Part shown: in pieces, positions 22,856 through 33,494 of the stretch
Position numbering within the stretch: position 1 is the stretch's first letter
Layout of the letters: every line of letters starts with the position of its first letter
Assembly (NCBI RefSeq): GCF_000276665.1
Contig: NW_004955463.1
Coordinates: 4,169,737 to 4,233,736, forward strand
Origin: Chinchilla lanigera
Taxonomy: Eukaryota > Chordata > Mammalia > Rodentia > Chinchillidae
Direction of reading: 5' to 3'
Length of the DNA: 64,000 bases
The notes under the pieces: model-generated
Database searches by the model: none
Seen by the model: the letters and a program-made list of their open reading frames with translations, nothing else
Told to the model about the DNA's origin: nothing
Position numbers and translations under genes: made by a program

Positions 22856-23939
22856 CATTGACAAACTACGTCAACATCCTGATAATACCAATTTCTATGC
22901 AGTGTCACTGGGTTCATTTAGTTTTTTCCCCTTCTCCTACAGTGCGATATTTGTTTCTCATCTTTCATCTATTTGCTTATTTGATCAGTTTCTCCATATG
23001 TAAATTATGCAGAGATACTAGCATCCATATTTGCTCCTAGAATTGCATTTCTCACATCAACATTGCACTGCTAGCTCTGCCTCCTTTCATTTGTTCTCTC
23101 CTGATGTTCTTAGGGCTCTGATCGGTGCAGGTGGCCTCTGTCCTGCACAGGTACCTCTTCCTTTGACCTGGGCAAGAGCCCATACCAAGCCATCTCTGCG
23201 AATGCCCTTCACATCCTCCTCAAGCTTTAACACCCTCAGTGGGACACTCCCTTGCATAAAAGTTGTCCCTATCCTGTTCTCATTCTTCCAGCTCATTTAT
23301 TCATTTGCTGTCACTCTTTATAAAACCAGGGAACTAAAATTTACATGGATTTAAATTCTGCAACTGAAAGCATGACAAAGTATTCACAAGCCTCCATGCA
23401 ACAAGCTTGAATTATGTCATTATCAACATAATAACCCATTAAACTTTTGGTTTTCTCAGCTCAAATATTTTTCCCAGCCATGGAAACTTTGAAGATAGCA
23501 TGGGATGCAGGAGCCAAAATAACAGCATCTGCTCTTCTCTTCTTCACAAGACTATGGGGTGATTTATGAGCCTCCCAGATGATATCAGGAATTTAGAGAA
23601 TGTGCTTCAAGCCTGCTACATTTCAATGAAGTCATCTGCAGATTCTGTTTTTATTATTAAACAAGCAATCAGGATTGAATAACACATTTCTTGAGCAGCC
23701 AGCTCTGTGCCCAAGATTGACTTGAACGTTTGAGAGTGCACGATGGCCTTGGCATAGGCAGGAGCACGGTCACATTTGTACCTGCTCTGCTTGTTCTCTG
23801 ACATTCGAGAATCTGTGGGCAGCTTACGCTGTGTGGAGGGAGCCACCGACAAGGCCCTTTCTGGCATCCATGTTTGGAGCTTGATCTGTATCTACACTAT
23901 CAGCTTTTCACCAGATATACAGGGCATAGGAAAAAAGAT
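22856..23939. other. anonymous sequence
   Basis: Short frames at 23031-23354 (plus) and 23616-23867 (minus) were examined. Neither shows a recognised domain or convincing retrogene signs such as a poly-A tail with target duplications. Confidence 0.4.
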
Positions 23940-24075
23940 AGATTTTAGAGCAAGTTAAATGGAGTTTAAATCTGTTTAAGTCAGGCTTTATTTCCTCATC
24001 TGTAGAATAGCATCAACATTATAGACTTATTTTACTAAATTTTTGTGAGGATTTGGGATAGCATAGTATAATGAA
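23940..24075 (+). repeat. MIR SINE 3' fragment
   Basis: TTTATTTCCTCATCTGTAGA and TTTTGTGAGGATTTGGGATA match the 3' half of MIR. Confidence 0.55.
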
Positions 24076-24097
24076 GGAAAGACATTGACAATTTTAT

Positions 24098-24176
24098 TTC
24101 CTTCCTTCCTTCCTTCTTTCCTTCCTTCCTTGCTTCCTTCCTTTCCTCCTTCCTTCCTTTCTTCCTTCATTCATTC
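24098..24176. repeat. (TTCC)n microsatellite
   Basis: An interrupted CCTT/TTCC tract of about 80 bp. Confidence 0.95.
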
Positions 24177-25330
24177 CAACTTTCCAAATAGAGTGCCTTG
24201 ATCCTAGTATAAGGAAGGCACTCATCAATATTCCCTTTTTTATCATTTAAACTATGGTTTAGTTGAAACTATTATTTAACCTAATGAACCAAAGCATTTA
24301 GAACTTTGAAAAACATTAGAAATGTGGTTTAAATAAATCAAAACAAAACATTTTCAAGCAGGGCTTTTGCCACAAGATAGGATTAGCTAAATCCATTTAT
24401 CTTTTTCTTTAGTGCAGTGAGTTAAACTGTAGAGGTTTATATAAGGGAAAAATAGAGCAAGAGAAAGAAAATGGCCTTTTCCATCCCTGAGACAGTATGT
24501 GAAGGAATGAGGAAGGGGAGAGGGGGACAAGAAGAGCAGAGAGGTGTACTGTGATTTCTCCCTTGGAAATTGGTTATATAAATTGAGCTCATGAACTATC
24601 TTACTCTGCTTATTTAGGTCTCAGTGCTGAGAACTCCATCACACAGGAAACAGCCCAGCACAGTCAGGCAGACAAATCCTTGAAGTTTAGTTTCCCAGGC
24701 TGCTGTGTCTCTGTGACAGGAAGACACAGCATTAAGGGCTGCCACGAGGCACTGAGGACGAGGCCGAGTGACATACAGCGGAGTCTAAGGGTGTACTGCC
24801 AGCCCAGGCCACCACAGAGAAGATAAGACAGAGACCTGGGATTCAGCAGATGAGAGAAGAGGAGGCTTGAGCAAGCCTAGAGATTTGAATAGCATGTCCC
24901 AGTAACTTTGCCCTGAAAAATGATCCATGAGTTCATTAGCCCAATACAGTAGGTTTGGAAGCAGTTCACCAGGTGACATCACTCTAGAGGCCAGTAAATG
25001 TTGCAAATTACACTCCAAATCCAACACAAGCCCAGAACAAACCCAAGAGGCAATGTATCCACCCCTGACACCTTCAATACCAACTGTGCTATACTAGGGA
25101 GAAGGAAAGTTGGGGGGGAGGTGATAAGAGAGAGAACATTTTTATTCAAGTATGTTTTTTTAATTAATAAGATATTGGATTAAGTTTAAACCACATTAGT
25201 GTTTTTTCTGAAGAGAATTGAAAAATAAACAACAATAACAAAATGCCAATAACATAGACCAAAACAAAACAAAGCAAAAACAGTAAGAATGATGTAGGGT
25301 TTCAGAACAAAATGATAAGGTTAACAGTCA
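24177..25330. other. anonymous sequence
   Basis: 24600-25030 has balanced base composition and no recognised repeat. The 80-codon antisense frame at 24785-25027 lacks a domain. Confidence 0.4.
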
Positions 25331-25580
25331 TTGTTATATTACATATTTTTATCTTCATCAAAGTTGGTCAGATTACCAGATGTAAGAATGCAAGATTAAT
25401 TAAAGAGAATAAAAACAAAAAATTTATAAACAATACAGAGTTTCACCAAATAAGATGACAGGAATTCAATAAAGATAGTTATGTTGTTATGAATTCAATA
25501 AAGATTGTTATGTTGCATATTGTTGTCTTTAAATTAGTTGTTCAGATTACCAGATATAGGAGTGCAAAATTGGTCAAAAG
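25331..25580. repeat. local direct repeats, periods 174 bp and 29 bp
   Basis: CAGATTACCAGATGTAAGAATG at 25369 recurs as CAGATTACCAGATATAGGAG at 25543 (offset 174), with flanking similarity. Between them GAATTCAATAAAGAT occurs at 25462 and 25491 (offset 29). It adjoins the presumed L1 3' end. Confidence 0.8.
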
Positions 25581-25583
25581 AAA

Positions 25584-25615
<32 letters not shown>

Positions 25616-25617
25616 AT
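25575..25617. repeat. (GAAA)n microsatellite
   Basis: About nine GAAA units. Confidence 0.95.
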
Positions 25618-27448
25618 TAACTGATCCTTTCAATGAACCATTAGATATCAGCAGTACACTTATCCCATGCATCCTTCTGTATACATATATACTTTTTCCC
25701 TTCCTTCTTTCTTTCTTTTTGTCCTTTCCCTAATCCCAGTTGTTTTCTCTTTTGAGCAATTTTTTTCCTTCTCCTAATATCTACTGTACATTTTGGGTTC
25801 CCCTTACTCTTCCATGTTCCTACACTAGGGAGACAACATAATGTCTACACAAGTGAGTCCAATTTATTTCACTTATGGGTATGGTCTCCATTTGCATCAA
25901 TTTACCTATAAAAGCCTTGACTTTATCTATATTATAGCTGAGGAATACTCTATTATATAAAAATACATTTTTTTTTTTATCGATTTCTCAGTTGATGAGC
26001 ATTTGGGTTGCTTCCAAGATTTACCTATGACAAATTGTGTTGCTATAAACATGGGTGCACATATATCACTATGGTATGATGTTTTTAATTCTTCTGGGAA
26101 AATACCCAGAAGGGGAATAGCTGGGTTAAATGGAACCTCCAATACTAGTTTTGTGAGGAATCTCCACACTGATTTCCACAGTGGATTCACCAGTCTACAC
26201 TTCCATCAGCAGTGGAGAAGTGTTCCTTTATTCCCACAGCCTCTCCAGCATTTGTTATTCATTGACTTCTTAATGATAGCCGTACATTCTAGGATGAGAT
26301 GGAATCTCAGCATTATTTTAATTTGAATTTCTCAAATGACCAATGATGATTAACATTTTTTCATATATTTATTCAACTTTAGTATCTCTTCATCCGAGAA
26401 GTGTGTATTCATCACAGATGCCCATTTTGGGATTGGGTCTTTGAATTTGGGGGGCCTGATTTTTTAAAATTCTTTATATATTCTAGATAAGAGTTCTTTG
26501 TCCGAGTGGCAGTTGGCTAAAAGTTTTTCCAAATTTATGGATTTTCTTTTTACTCTGTGGGTGATTTCTTTTGATGTGCAAAAACTTTTCAATATGAGGA
26601 AGTCCCAGTTGTTGATTCTTTGAAGTATTTCCTGGGCAGTTTGGTTTTTCTTCATGAACTCTCTGCCTACCCCTATGTCCTCAAGATTTCTACCTCCTTT
26701 TTCTACCAGTAGATTTAGTGTTTCTGTTTTAATATTTAGATCTTTAATCCATTTGACTTTGTGCGTGGTGATAGACATGGATCTAGTTTTAGTCTTCAGC
26801 ATATGGAGAGCCAGTTTTTCCAGCACCACTTATTAAAGAGGATATCTTTCTTCTGGTGAACGTGTTTGGGCCCTTTGTCAAAGATAAGGTGGCTGAGTGT
26901 GTTTGTAGTTGTGTCTGCATCTTGTAATCCATTCCATTGATCTTCAGGTCTGTTTTTTTTGCAATGCTATGCTGATTTTATCACAGTAGCTTTGTAGTAT
27001 AATTTCTAGTCAGAGATTGTGATGCCTCCTACCTTTCCTTTGTTGCCCAGGATTCCTTTTGTTATTCTAGGCCTCTTCTGGTTCCAGATGAATTTTAGGA
27101 ATTTTTTCTCTAGATCTGTGAGGTATACTAATGGTATTTTAATTGGGATTGCTTTGAATCTGTACAACAATTTTGAGAGTATGGCCATTTCCATTATGTT
27201 GGTTCTTTCTATCCATAAACGTGGAATCTTCCCATTTGTTGAAATCCTCTTTGCTCTCTTTCTTCAGAGTACTGTAATTTTCACTGTATAGATCTTTTAC
27301 TTCATTAGATTCATTCCTAAGTATTTCACTTTTTAGACGCTATTATGAAAGGTGTGGTTTCACTAATTTCTCTCAGTCCTTTTTTTGTTTGTGTATAGTG
27401 ATGCTATTTTTGAGTGTTGACTTTGTATCCAGCGAAACTACTGAATTT

Positions 27449-27538
27449 TATTTTTTTTCTTGGTACCAGGAATCAAACTCAGGACCTTCTGCTTGCCAGG
27501 CAGGCCACTGTGCCACTGAGCCATATCCCCAGCCCTAC
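27449..27538 (-). repeat. ID SINE, antisense, in L1 ORF2
   Basis: The antisense ID (GGTACCAGGAATCAAACTCA, CCACTGAGCCATATCCCCAG) is flanked by the duplicated target ACTACTGAATTT at 27437-27448 and 27539-27550. It is more diverged than the 20191 copy (TATCCCC rather than AAATCCCC). Confidence 0.95.
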
Positions 27539-27607
27539 ACTACTGAATTTGCTTACTAAATCTACAAGACTTTTGGTGGAGTTTTTGGGGTATTCTGTGT
27601 AGAATAT

Positions 27608-27667
27608 TGTTATGGTTTGTGTCTGCATGTCTCCCCAAATCCTCATGCAGTCATGGGGCAGGTTGTT
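27608..27667 (+). repeat. truncated 5' LTR of the MaLR
   Basis: About 60 bp aligning with the start of the 3' LTR. CAAATCCTCATGCAGTCATG is shared exactly, and the preceding bases differ at a few positions. Similarity stops where the inverted internal segment begins. Confidence 0.85.
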
Positions 27668-28040
27668 GGACTCCAGGCGATGTGCGTTATGGTTTGGCAG
27701 AAAGTTTGGCTGCAAAGGGTGGAGACTTGCTGCTTGTGATGCCCTCCGGCCATCTTTTCCATTCTCTTGTTCCTTCTCAGCAATAGAGATCTCCTCAGCC
27801 TTATCTTTGCAGTCCACAACATTACTGGAGCTTCCTTTCTGGTCAAACTCACAACATTTTAAATCATCCTGCTGGGTTCTTTGTTCTTGATTCTCAATAT
27901 AAATCTGGCTAAAAGCCCCCGACAATAGCCATGCCACAGCCCCAAAATTTGACTGCCTTGATATTTCTTTTGCCAGATTAATCAGTCTGCTGCCGCCCTT
28001 AATCTCAGTCTTAGGCAAAGTCTCTGGCTGTTCTGTATGG
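27668..28040 (-). repeat. MaLR internal sequence in inverted orientation
   Basis: Read on the minus strand, this matches the internal region of THE1/MST/MLT-type MaLRs. It runs from GACTTTGCCTAAGACTGAGA, through GCCAGATTTATATTGAGAAT and GAAGGAACAAGAGAATGGAA, to GGGCATCACAAGCAGCAAG. That is the normal sense order, but opposite to the LTRs around it. The 179-codon minus-strand frame (27479-28018) is this segment fused to LTR, L1 and ID sequence. It is not a gene. Confidence 0.82.
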
Positions 28041-28533
28041 GAGATTCAGAAGTTTAGAAAAGCCAGGACTGTGGATTGTCTAAGGAAAGTGGAAAGAGGG
28101 AGCAAAGTGGGCCTAAGAGAGAAGCCATGGAAACTGTAACACCAGAAATGCCACAGGAGTGGACTCACGCAAGCCCTCTGGAGCTCATAATGTGCCACAA
28201 GTTGCTTCAGATGCCGCATGTGGAATTACAGGACATAACGTTAGCCCTGCTGGATTTTGGACTTGCTTTGGTCCCAATGCTTTATATCTCCCTGTTTGTA
28301 CCTTTTGGAATGGTACTGCTTATTTTGTACCACTGAATATTGCAAGTGTTTAATTTTGTTTTCATTTGTACAGAGGCTCACAGCTAAGAGTTGCCTTACA
28401 TGTCAGAGGAGACTTGGCACTTGGACTTTTCAGCAATGCTGAAACTATTAGGATTTTGGCAACTCTTGCAGATTGACTAAAGGCCATTTGTATAAAAGGA
28501 TGTGAATGAGTCTTTGGGGGGCCAGGGGTGGAA
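28041..28533 (+). repeat. MaLR internal 3' region with polypurine tract
   Basis: The forward-strand series GCTGGATTTTGGACTTGCTT, CCTTTTGGAATGGTACTGC, ACAGAGGCTCACAGCTAAGA and GGAGACTTGGCACTTGGACT is the typical MaLR internal 3' end. The G-rich tract TTTGGGGGGCCAGGGGTGG just before the LTR serves as the polypurine primer site. Confidence 0.88.
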
Positions 28534-28904
28534 TGTTATAGTTTGGGTCTGTATGTCCCCTCAAATCCTCATGCAGTCATGGGGTGGGCTTCTAGATTTT
28601 TGATTGATCCATAGTTCAATGCTCAGATCACGGGTGTGAGTGCTACACCTGCCTCTGGGGCTGGTAATTTGCACACAATGTAAGGGAAAGAGGTTATTTG
28701 CCGCTACTCCTCCATTTTGCTTTTGTTACTTTTGCTGTCTTCAACTGCCATGAATTTCTGCCCTGTGCCATGTGACACTCTGCCTTGGAGCCAGCCAACT
28801 ATGGACTGAAACCTTCACAAACTGTAAGCTAAATAAACCTTTCCTTCCTTAATTCTGGGAGTCAGGTATTTTGTCTCAGCAATGACAGAAGAGTAACAGA
28901 GACA
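28534..28904 (+). repeat. 3' LTR of the MaLR (371 bp)
   Basis: It begins TGTTATAGTTTGGGTCTG and ends AACAGAGACA. AATAAACCTTTCCTTCC near 28830 contains the polyadenylation signal. It defines the family to which the antisense LTRs at 20066 and 62185 belong. Confidence 0.92.
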
Positions 28905-31039
28905 AATATCATGTCATTTGCAAGTAATGATAATTTCACTTCTCGTTTTCCCATTCTTATTTCTTTTATTTCTCTCTCTTGTCTAATTGCTCCAGCTAAA
29001 ACTTCCAGAACTATATTGAATAGGAGTGGTGACAGTGGACATCTTTATCTTGTTCCTGATGTTAAAGTGAAAGCTTTCAATTTTTGTCCATTTAGTACGA
29101 TGTTAGCCATTGGTTTGTCATAGATGGCTTTGATCAAATTGAGGTAAAGACCATCTATTCCTATTTTCTGTAGGGTTTTTATAATGAGTGAGTGTTGGAC
29201 TTTATCAAAATCTTTTTTGGCATCTATTGAGATGATCCTGTGATTTTTGTCTCTGGCTCTGTTGCTTTACATTAATTGGTTTGCATATATCGAACCATCC
29301 CTGCATTCCTGGGATGAATCCCACTTGGTCATGGTGTATAATCTTCTTGATGATTTGTTTCATTTTGTTTGCTAGTATTTTATTGAGAATTTCTGCATCT
29401 ATATTCATCAGGGGGATTGGTCTGTAGTTCTCTTTTCTGGTTGAGTCTTTCTCTGGTCTTGGTATCAGGATAATACTTGCCTCCAGGAATGAGTTGGAGA
29501 GAATTCTTTCCTTTTCAATTTCATTAAAGAGTTTGAAAAGAATTAGTGTTAAATCTTCTCTAAACTTCTTGTAGAATTCAGCTGTAAATCCATCAGGACC
29601 TGGGTTTCTCTTTGTTGGAAAATTTTTATTACATTTTCAGTTTTGCCAGCTGATATTGAGTTATTCAGGATTTTTATGTCTTTTTCATTCAGCTATGGTA
29701 ATTCATATGTATCTAGAAATTGGTCCATTTCCTCTATGCTTTCCATGCTGTGGGAGTAAAGATTTTCAAAGTAGGTATTGATAATCTTCTGAATTTCTAC
29801 AAGATCTGTAATAATTTCATCCCTTTCATGCATTATTGCATGAATTTCAGTTTTTTCTTTCCTTTTTTGATAAGGTTGGCTAGGGGTTTATCAATTTTAT
29901 TTATTCTTTCAAAAGACCAACTCTTTGATTCATTAATTCTCTGTATTGTTTTCTGAGTCTTCATTGCATTAATTTCTACTCTGAACTTTATAATTTCCTC
30001 CCTTCTTTGGGTTTTGAGCTTGACTTGCTCTTCTTTTTTTAGAAGCCTTAGGTGCAGCATAAGATTATTTGTGCTCGTTCTGTTTTCCTGGTGTGGAAAT
30101 TCACCACTGTAAATTTCCTTCTGAAGACTGCTTTCATTACATCCCACAGGTTCCTGTAAGTTGTATCTGCATTTTCGTTTGATTGCAAATAGTGTTTAAT
30201 TTCTTCCTGAATTTCATCTATAACTCATTGCTTGTTCAGGAAGGTGTTATTTAATTTCCATGTGTTTATGGAGTTTTTGTGATTTCTTATGCTGTTAATT
30301 TCTAATTTCATTGCACTATGGTGTGATAGTAGGCATGGGATAATTTCAATTCCTTTGCATTTGCCTAAGCATGTTCTATGTGCTAGCATATGGTCTATCT
30401 TAGAAAACATCCCATGTGCAGCTGAGAAGAATGTGTATTCTGATGCTGTTGAGTGGAACACTCTGTAAGATCTACTAAGTCCATTTGTTTATAAGTTTGG
30501 TTTAGTTCTGTTATTTCTTTGCTGATTTTTTTGTATAGTTGATCTATCTTTTGTGACAATGAGGTGATAAAGTTCCCTGTTACGATTGTGTTACTGCTTA
30601 TTTCATTTTTCATGTCTGTTAAAATTCGTCTTATGTAGTTGAGTGCTCCTATATTTGGTGCATAGATGTTTATATTTGTTATCTCTTCCTTTTGACATTT
30701 TCCCCTAACAAGTGTGTAGTGACCTTCTTTATCTCTTTTGATCATTCTTGGTTTGAAATTCACATTGTCTGCAAACAGAATAGCTACACTCACTTTTACT
30801 GGGTTCCTATCAGATGGAGTATTGTTTTCCATCCTTTGATTTTCAGTCTATGAATTTGCTTTTGAGTTAAATGTGTTTCTTGTATACAGCATATTGTTGG
30901 ATTTTGTTTCCTGATTCACTCTGCCAGTTTGCTTCTTTTTATTGGTGAGTTGAGACCACATACATTAATAGTTATAACTGATATGTATTGACTTATCTTT
31001 GTCATGTTATTTTCTTGTTAGTTCCTCCTTTTTCTTTCT

Positions 31040-32045
31040 ATTTAGTTGCTTGCTCTGTTTGGTTGTTCCTTTGTGTTGTTCTTGAAGTTTTGGTCATTTT
31101 TATCTCTTTCTAGAATATGTTTCAGTACTCTTTGTAAGGGTAGTTTGGTGCTTATGAATTTCCTCAGTTGTTCTTCATCATGGAAATATTTTATTTCTCC
31201 ATTAATTTTGAATGATAATTTTGTGGTGTATATCAATCTGGGTTGGAAGTTGTTTTCTTTCAGAGCCTGAAATACTTTACTCCAAGCTCTTCTTAACTTG
31301 GTGGTTTGTGTTGAGAAAACTGCCGAGATTCTGATGGGCTTTCCCTTATAGGTTATCTGTTTCTTTTCTCTAACAGTTTTTTTTTGTTTGTTTGTTTGTT
31401 TTTTTTGGTTTTTTTGTTTTTGTTTTTCTCCGGTACCAGGAACCGAACTCACGACCTTGCACTTGCCAGGCAGGCACTTTGCCGCTGAGCTAAATCCCCT
31501 GCCCCCTCTAACAGTTTTTAATATTCTGTTCTTTTGCTGAATTTCTGGGATTTTGATCACTATATGTCTGGGTGTAGCTTTACTTTGGTTATGGCTAACT
31601 GAGTTCTACATGCCTCGCTTAACTGCATGTCTGATTGTTTTTGCATGCTTGGGATATTTTCTGCTATTAATTCTGCAAATAGTCTTTTTATGTCACTTGT
31701 GGTGACACCTGCTATTTTATTGACACCTATTAATCTTACATTGTTTTTCTTTCCTTCATCTTGCAGTTGCTGAATTGATATTTCCTGGTTTCCTGTTATT
31801 TTTAAGAGATCCTTCCTTTCATGGTTGTTAGTGGCAATGCTGTCTTCATGGTCTGAAAATCTATCTTTAGCTTTGTGCAAGTGATTTTCCCAGCTTTCAA
31901 TGGAATTTTTAATTTCTTGGATATCTGTTTGAATCTGTTTCATGCATTCTAATTCTTTCCTGTATTGTTCATTCAATGTTTCCATGATTTTTCTATGCTC
32001 CTCTCTTTTCTTATCTATGTCTTCTTTGGACGTGCTGAACAATTA
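31040..32045 (-). pseudogene. L1 ORF1 (RNA-binding protein) pseudogene
   Basis: L1 ORF1p is a trimeric RNA chaperone with an N-terminal coiled coil, an RRM and a C-terminal domain. The N-terminal part (31560-32042, 160 codons) is rich in Glu, Lys and Gln heptad-like sequence, followed by the motif NNVRLIGVN. The C-terminal part (31042-31560) keeps the features of the L1 C-terminal domain (TYKGKPIRISAVFSTQT, QPRLIYTTKLSF). It is split by an antisense ID SINE (31382-31505) and a frame break near 31560. Confidence 0.88.
31382..31505 (-). repeat. young ID SINE, antisense, in L1 ORF1
   Basis: TCCGGTACCAGGAACCGAAC and GCCGCTGAGCTAAATCCCC mark an antisense ID with a T-rich (poly-A complement) tail on the left. 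The target duplication is about CTCTAACAGTTTTT, near 31368-31381 and at 31506-31519. Confidence 0.95.
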
Positions 32046-32149
32046 TTTCATTGTTGTTGTCATTTTTTTTTTAACCTGAGAGATTATTTCTGATCTGATG
32101 TCTACTTTGGCCTGATGGAGTTGTTTCTTTACTTCAGTTGCTATCATTT

Positions 32150-32820
32150 CAGAAATTTCAGGTGTATGACTTCCAAGATCTTCTGTGTTGATGTCTCCTG
32201 GACTTGTTCTGGGTAGGTACAACAGGTCTGAGATTGCATTTTTCTCCTTCGTTTTGTCATTTTTAAAGATCTGGAGGTTTTCTGGAGCCCAGCTTCACTC
32301 CCACAATGGTATGTGAGTGGTAGGGTGAGGATCTGAAGGTTCCCAGTGCTCAGTGTGGCTCCTGTGCTGGTGTGTGGGGGCAGTATGGTCACAGATGCTT
32401 CCAATGCTTTCTACTTTCAATTGGCTCCCAGGCCAGTGGGGGTGGGCCAGAGGAGGCTCATGGGAGTCCCTGAAGCTGTCTGGGGTTCAGCCTGGCTTCC
32501 ACAAGGGTGAGCCACAAGTCATTGTCACCAAGGCTTCAGCTGTTGCCCAGGACCCAGCCTGGTTCCCACACAGGAGAGGGAGGAGTGAGGGCACAGTTAC
32601 GGAGGCCGCTCATGCTTTCCAAGCTTCAGCTCATCTCCTGTGGGGATGCAGGGAGGGGTTGTGTGGAGAGTAGCCACTGAAGCCCCAGAAGGTACCTGGG
32701 GCTTGGCCTGCCTTGCATGCTGGTGGGGGAGGTTTAAGGGTGGCTCATCAGAGTTCCTGAAGATGTCTGGGGTTTAGCCTGGCTCCCACATTAGCATTTT
32801 AACTGCTCAGTTTCATTCTG
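32150..32820 (-). promoter_or_regulatory. L1 5'UTR/promoter with degenerate tandem units
   Basis: It is more G/C-rich than its surroundings. A motif of the form CTGGGG(T/C)TYAGCCTGGCTYCCACA recurs (about 32280, 32490, 32555, 32700 and 32770), each followed by a G-rich stretch. Repeated units of very roughly 70-100 bp recall the monomer arrays that drive L1 transcription in rodents. It is degenerate and probably inactive. Confidence 0.6.
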
Positions 32821-33471
32821 CATAGAGAAAGGGAAAGGAAAAAGCTCAAAATCAGGTATGTCCAATTTATAGCCCCCTAGACCTGGAAAGCTGATAATGT
32901 GATCCCCTAAGATTGCAAACACATTATTATATGATTTTCATGAATCAGTTGTGGAATACTATAGTATGGAGTACATAGACAACAGTAGAACAGTGTACCA
33001 GGGGAGCACAATATGATACTAACTTTACCTCCTGTGCCTGCTACACACAGCTCATGTTGCCCTCTTGATTTTAATGCTAAAATAAAATTAATTTAACATG
33101 AGGGAAATTTTATTACTTTATTACCCATATTACATAATTTATAAGTAGCCCATGATAATTCCTCTTTACTCAGTGCAGATCAAACAAGCCAAAGGGTTGG
33201 GCATCCACACTTTAGATGGTCTATTTCTGCTCTCAGTCTAAGCTGCTGCAAGCCATGCTTGCTTACAGGACACGTTGCAACCCAACTCAGTCGCAATGAC
33301 TTACACTGAAATAAGCAGCTGAGAAATTGAGAACAGGGCCCAAATACAGCCACGTTGTGTTCCAAGAGTGGTTATTAACATCCCATCTGTCACTGGCTCT
33401 GCTGCCAAATGTGAGGGTGCCACCAGTGGCCAAGGATGGGAGACTATAGAGGGCCAGTAGCCTTCCTTTCC
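32821..33471. other. anonymous sequence
   Basis: No repeat recognised. Antisense frames at 33180-33526 run into a poly-T tract and have no domain. Confidence 0.4.
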
Positions 33472-33494
33472 TTTTTTTTTTTTTTTTTTTTTTT
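33472..33494. repeat. (T)23 homopolymer
   Basis: An uninterrupted T run. It could be the poly-A tail of a minus-strand retroposed sequence lying to its right, but no target duplication was found. Confidence 0.95.

Larger units (their letters stand above)
27608..28904 (+). mobile_element. MaLR (ERVL-MaLR) retrotransposon with inverted interior
   Basis: The ends are exact: TG at 27608-27609 and CA at 28903-28904, flanked by the 5-bp duplication AATAT (27603-27607 and 28905-28909). The order is a truncated 5' LTR (about 60 bp), an internal segment in reverse orientation (about 27668-28040), an internal 3' segment in forward orientation (about 28041-28533), and a complete 3' LTR. MaLR elements are old, non-coding endogenous retrotransposons related to ERVL. 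This one inserted into the L1 ORF2 at the reverse-transcriptase motif. It encodes no intact protein. Confidence 0.9.
25927..30990 (-). pseudogene. L1 ORF2 (endonuclease/reverse transcriptase) pseudogene
   Basis: L1 ORF2 nicks DNA and reverse-transcribes L1 and SINE RNAs. Here it survives only as fragments on the minus strand. They are the endonuclease part (145 codons, 30395-30832, with the RDKEGHY and NIYAPN motifs), middle pieces near 30225-30461, 29833-30147 and 29205-29408, reverse-transcriptase and downstream pieces (27006-27194, 26464-26829), and the C-terminal end (25927-26190, with WRFL...PFNPAIPLLGIFPEE). The endonuclease GDFN motif reads GNFI. The F/YADD catalytic motif reads LAND, immediately beside the MaLR insertion at 28905. 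Both losses mean no activity. Confidence 0.88.
25620..32820 (-). mobile_element. nearly full-length L1 retrotransposon, antisense, with nested insertions
   Basis: The whole span reads as one L1 in the minus orientation: 3'UTR (about 25620-25925), ORF2 (to about 30990), ORF1 (about 31040-32045) and a G/C-richer repeated 5'UTR (to about 32820). After removing the insertions (ID 27449-27538, MaLR 27608-28904, ID 31382-31505) the L1 body is about 5.7 kb, a normal L1 length. The 3' boundary is uncertain because no clean poly-A tail was seen. All frames are broken, so it is immobile. Confidence 0.85.

Noticed and set aside
23616..23867. Processed pseudogene of a cellular protein on the minus strand
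   Set aside because: A short PTDSR-containing stretch suggested a conserved protein, but no further family features, poly-A tail or target duplication could be found.
27479..28018. 179-codon minus-strand open frame as a gene
   Set aside because: It runs from inverted MaLR internal sequence through the LTR fragment and L1 into an antisense ID SINE, so it is a chimera of four repeats.
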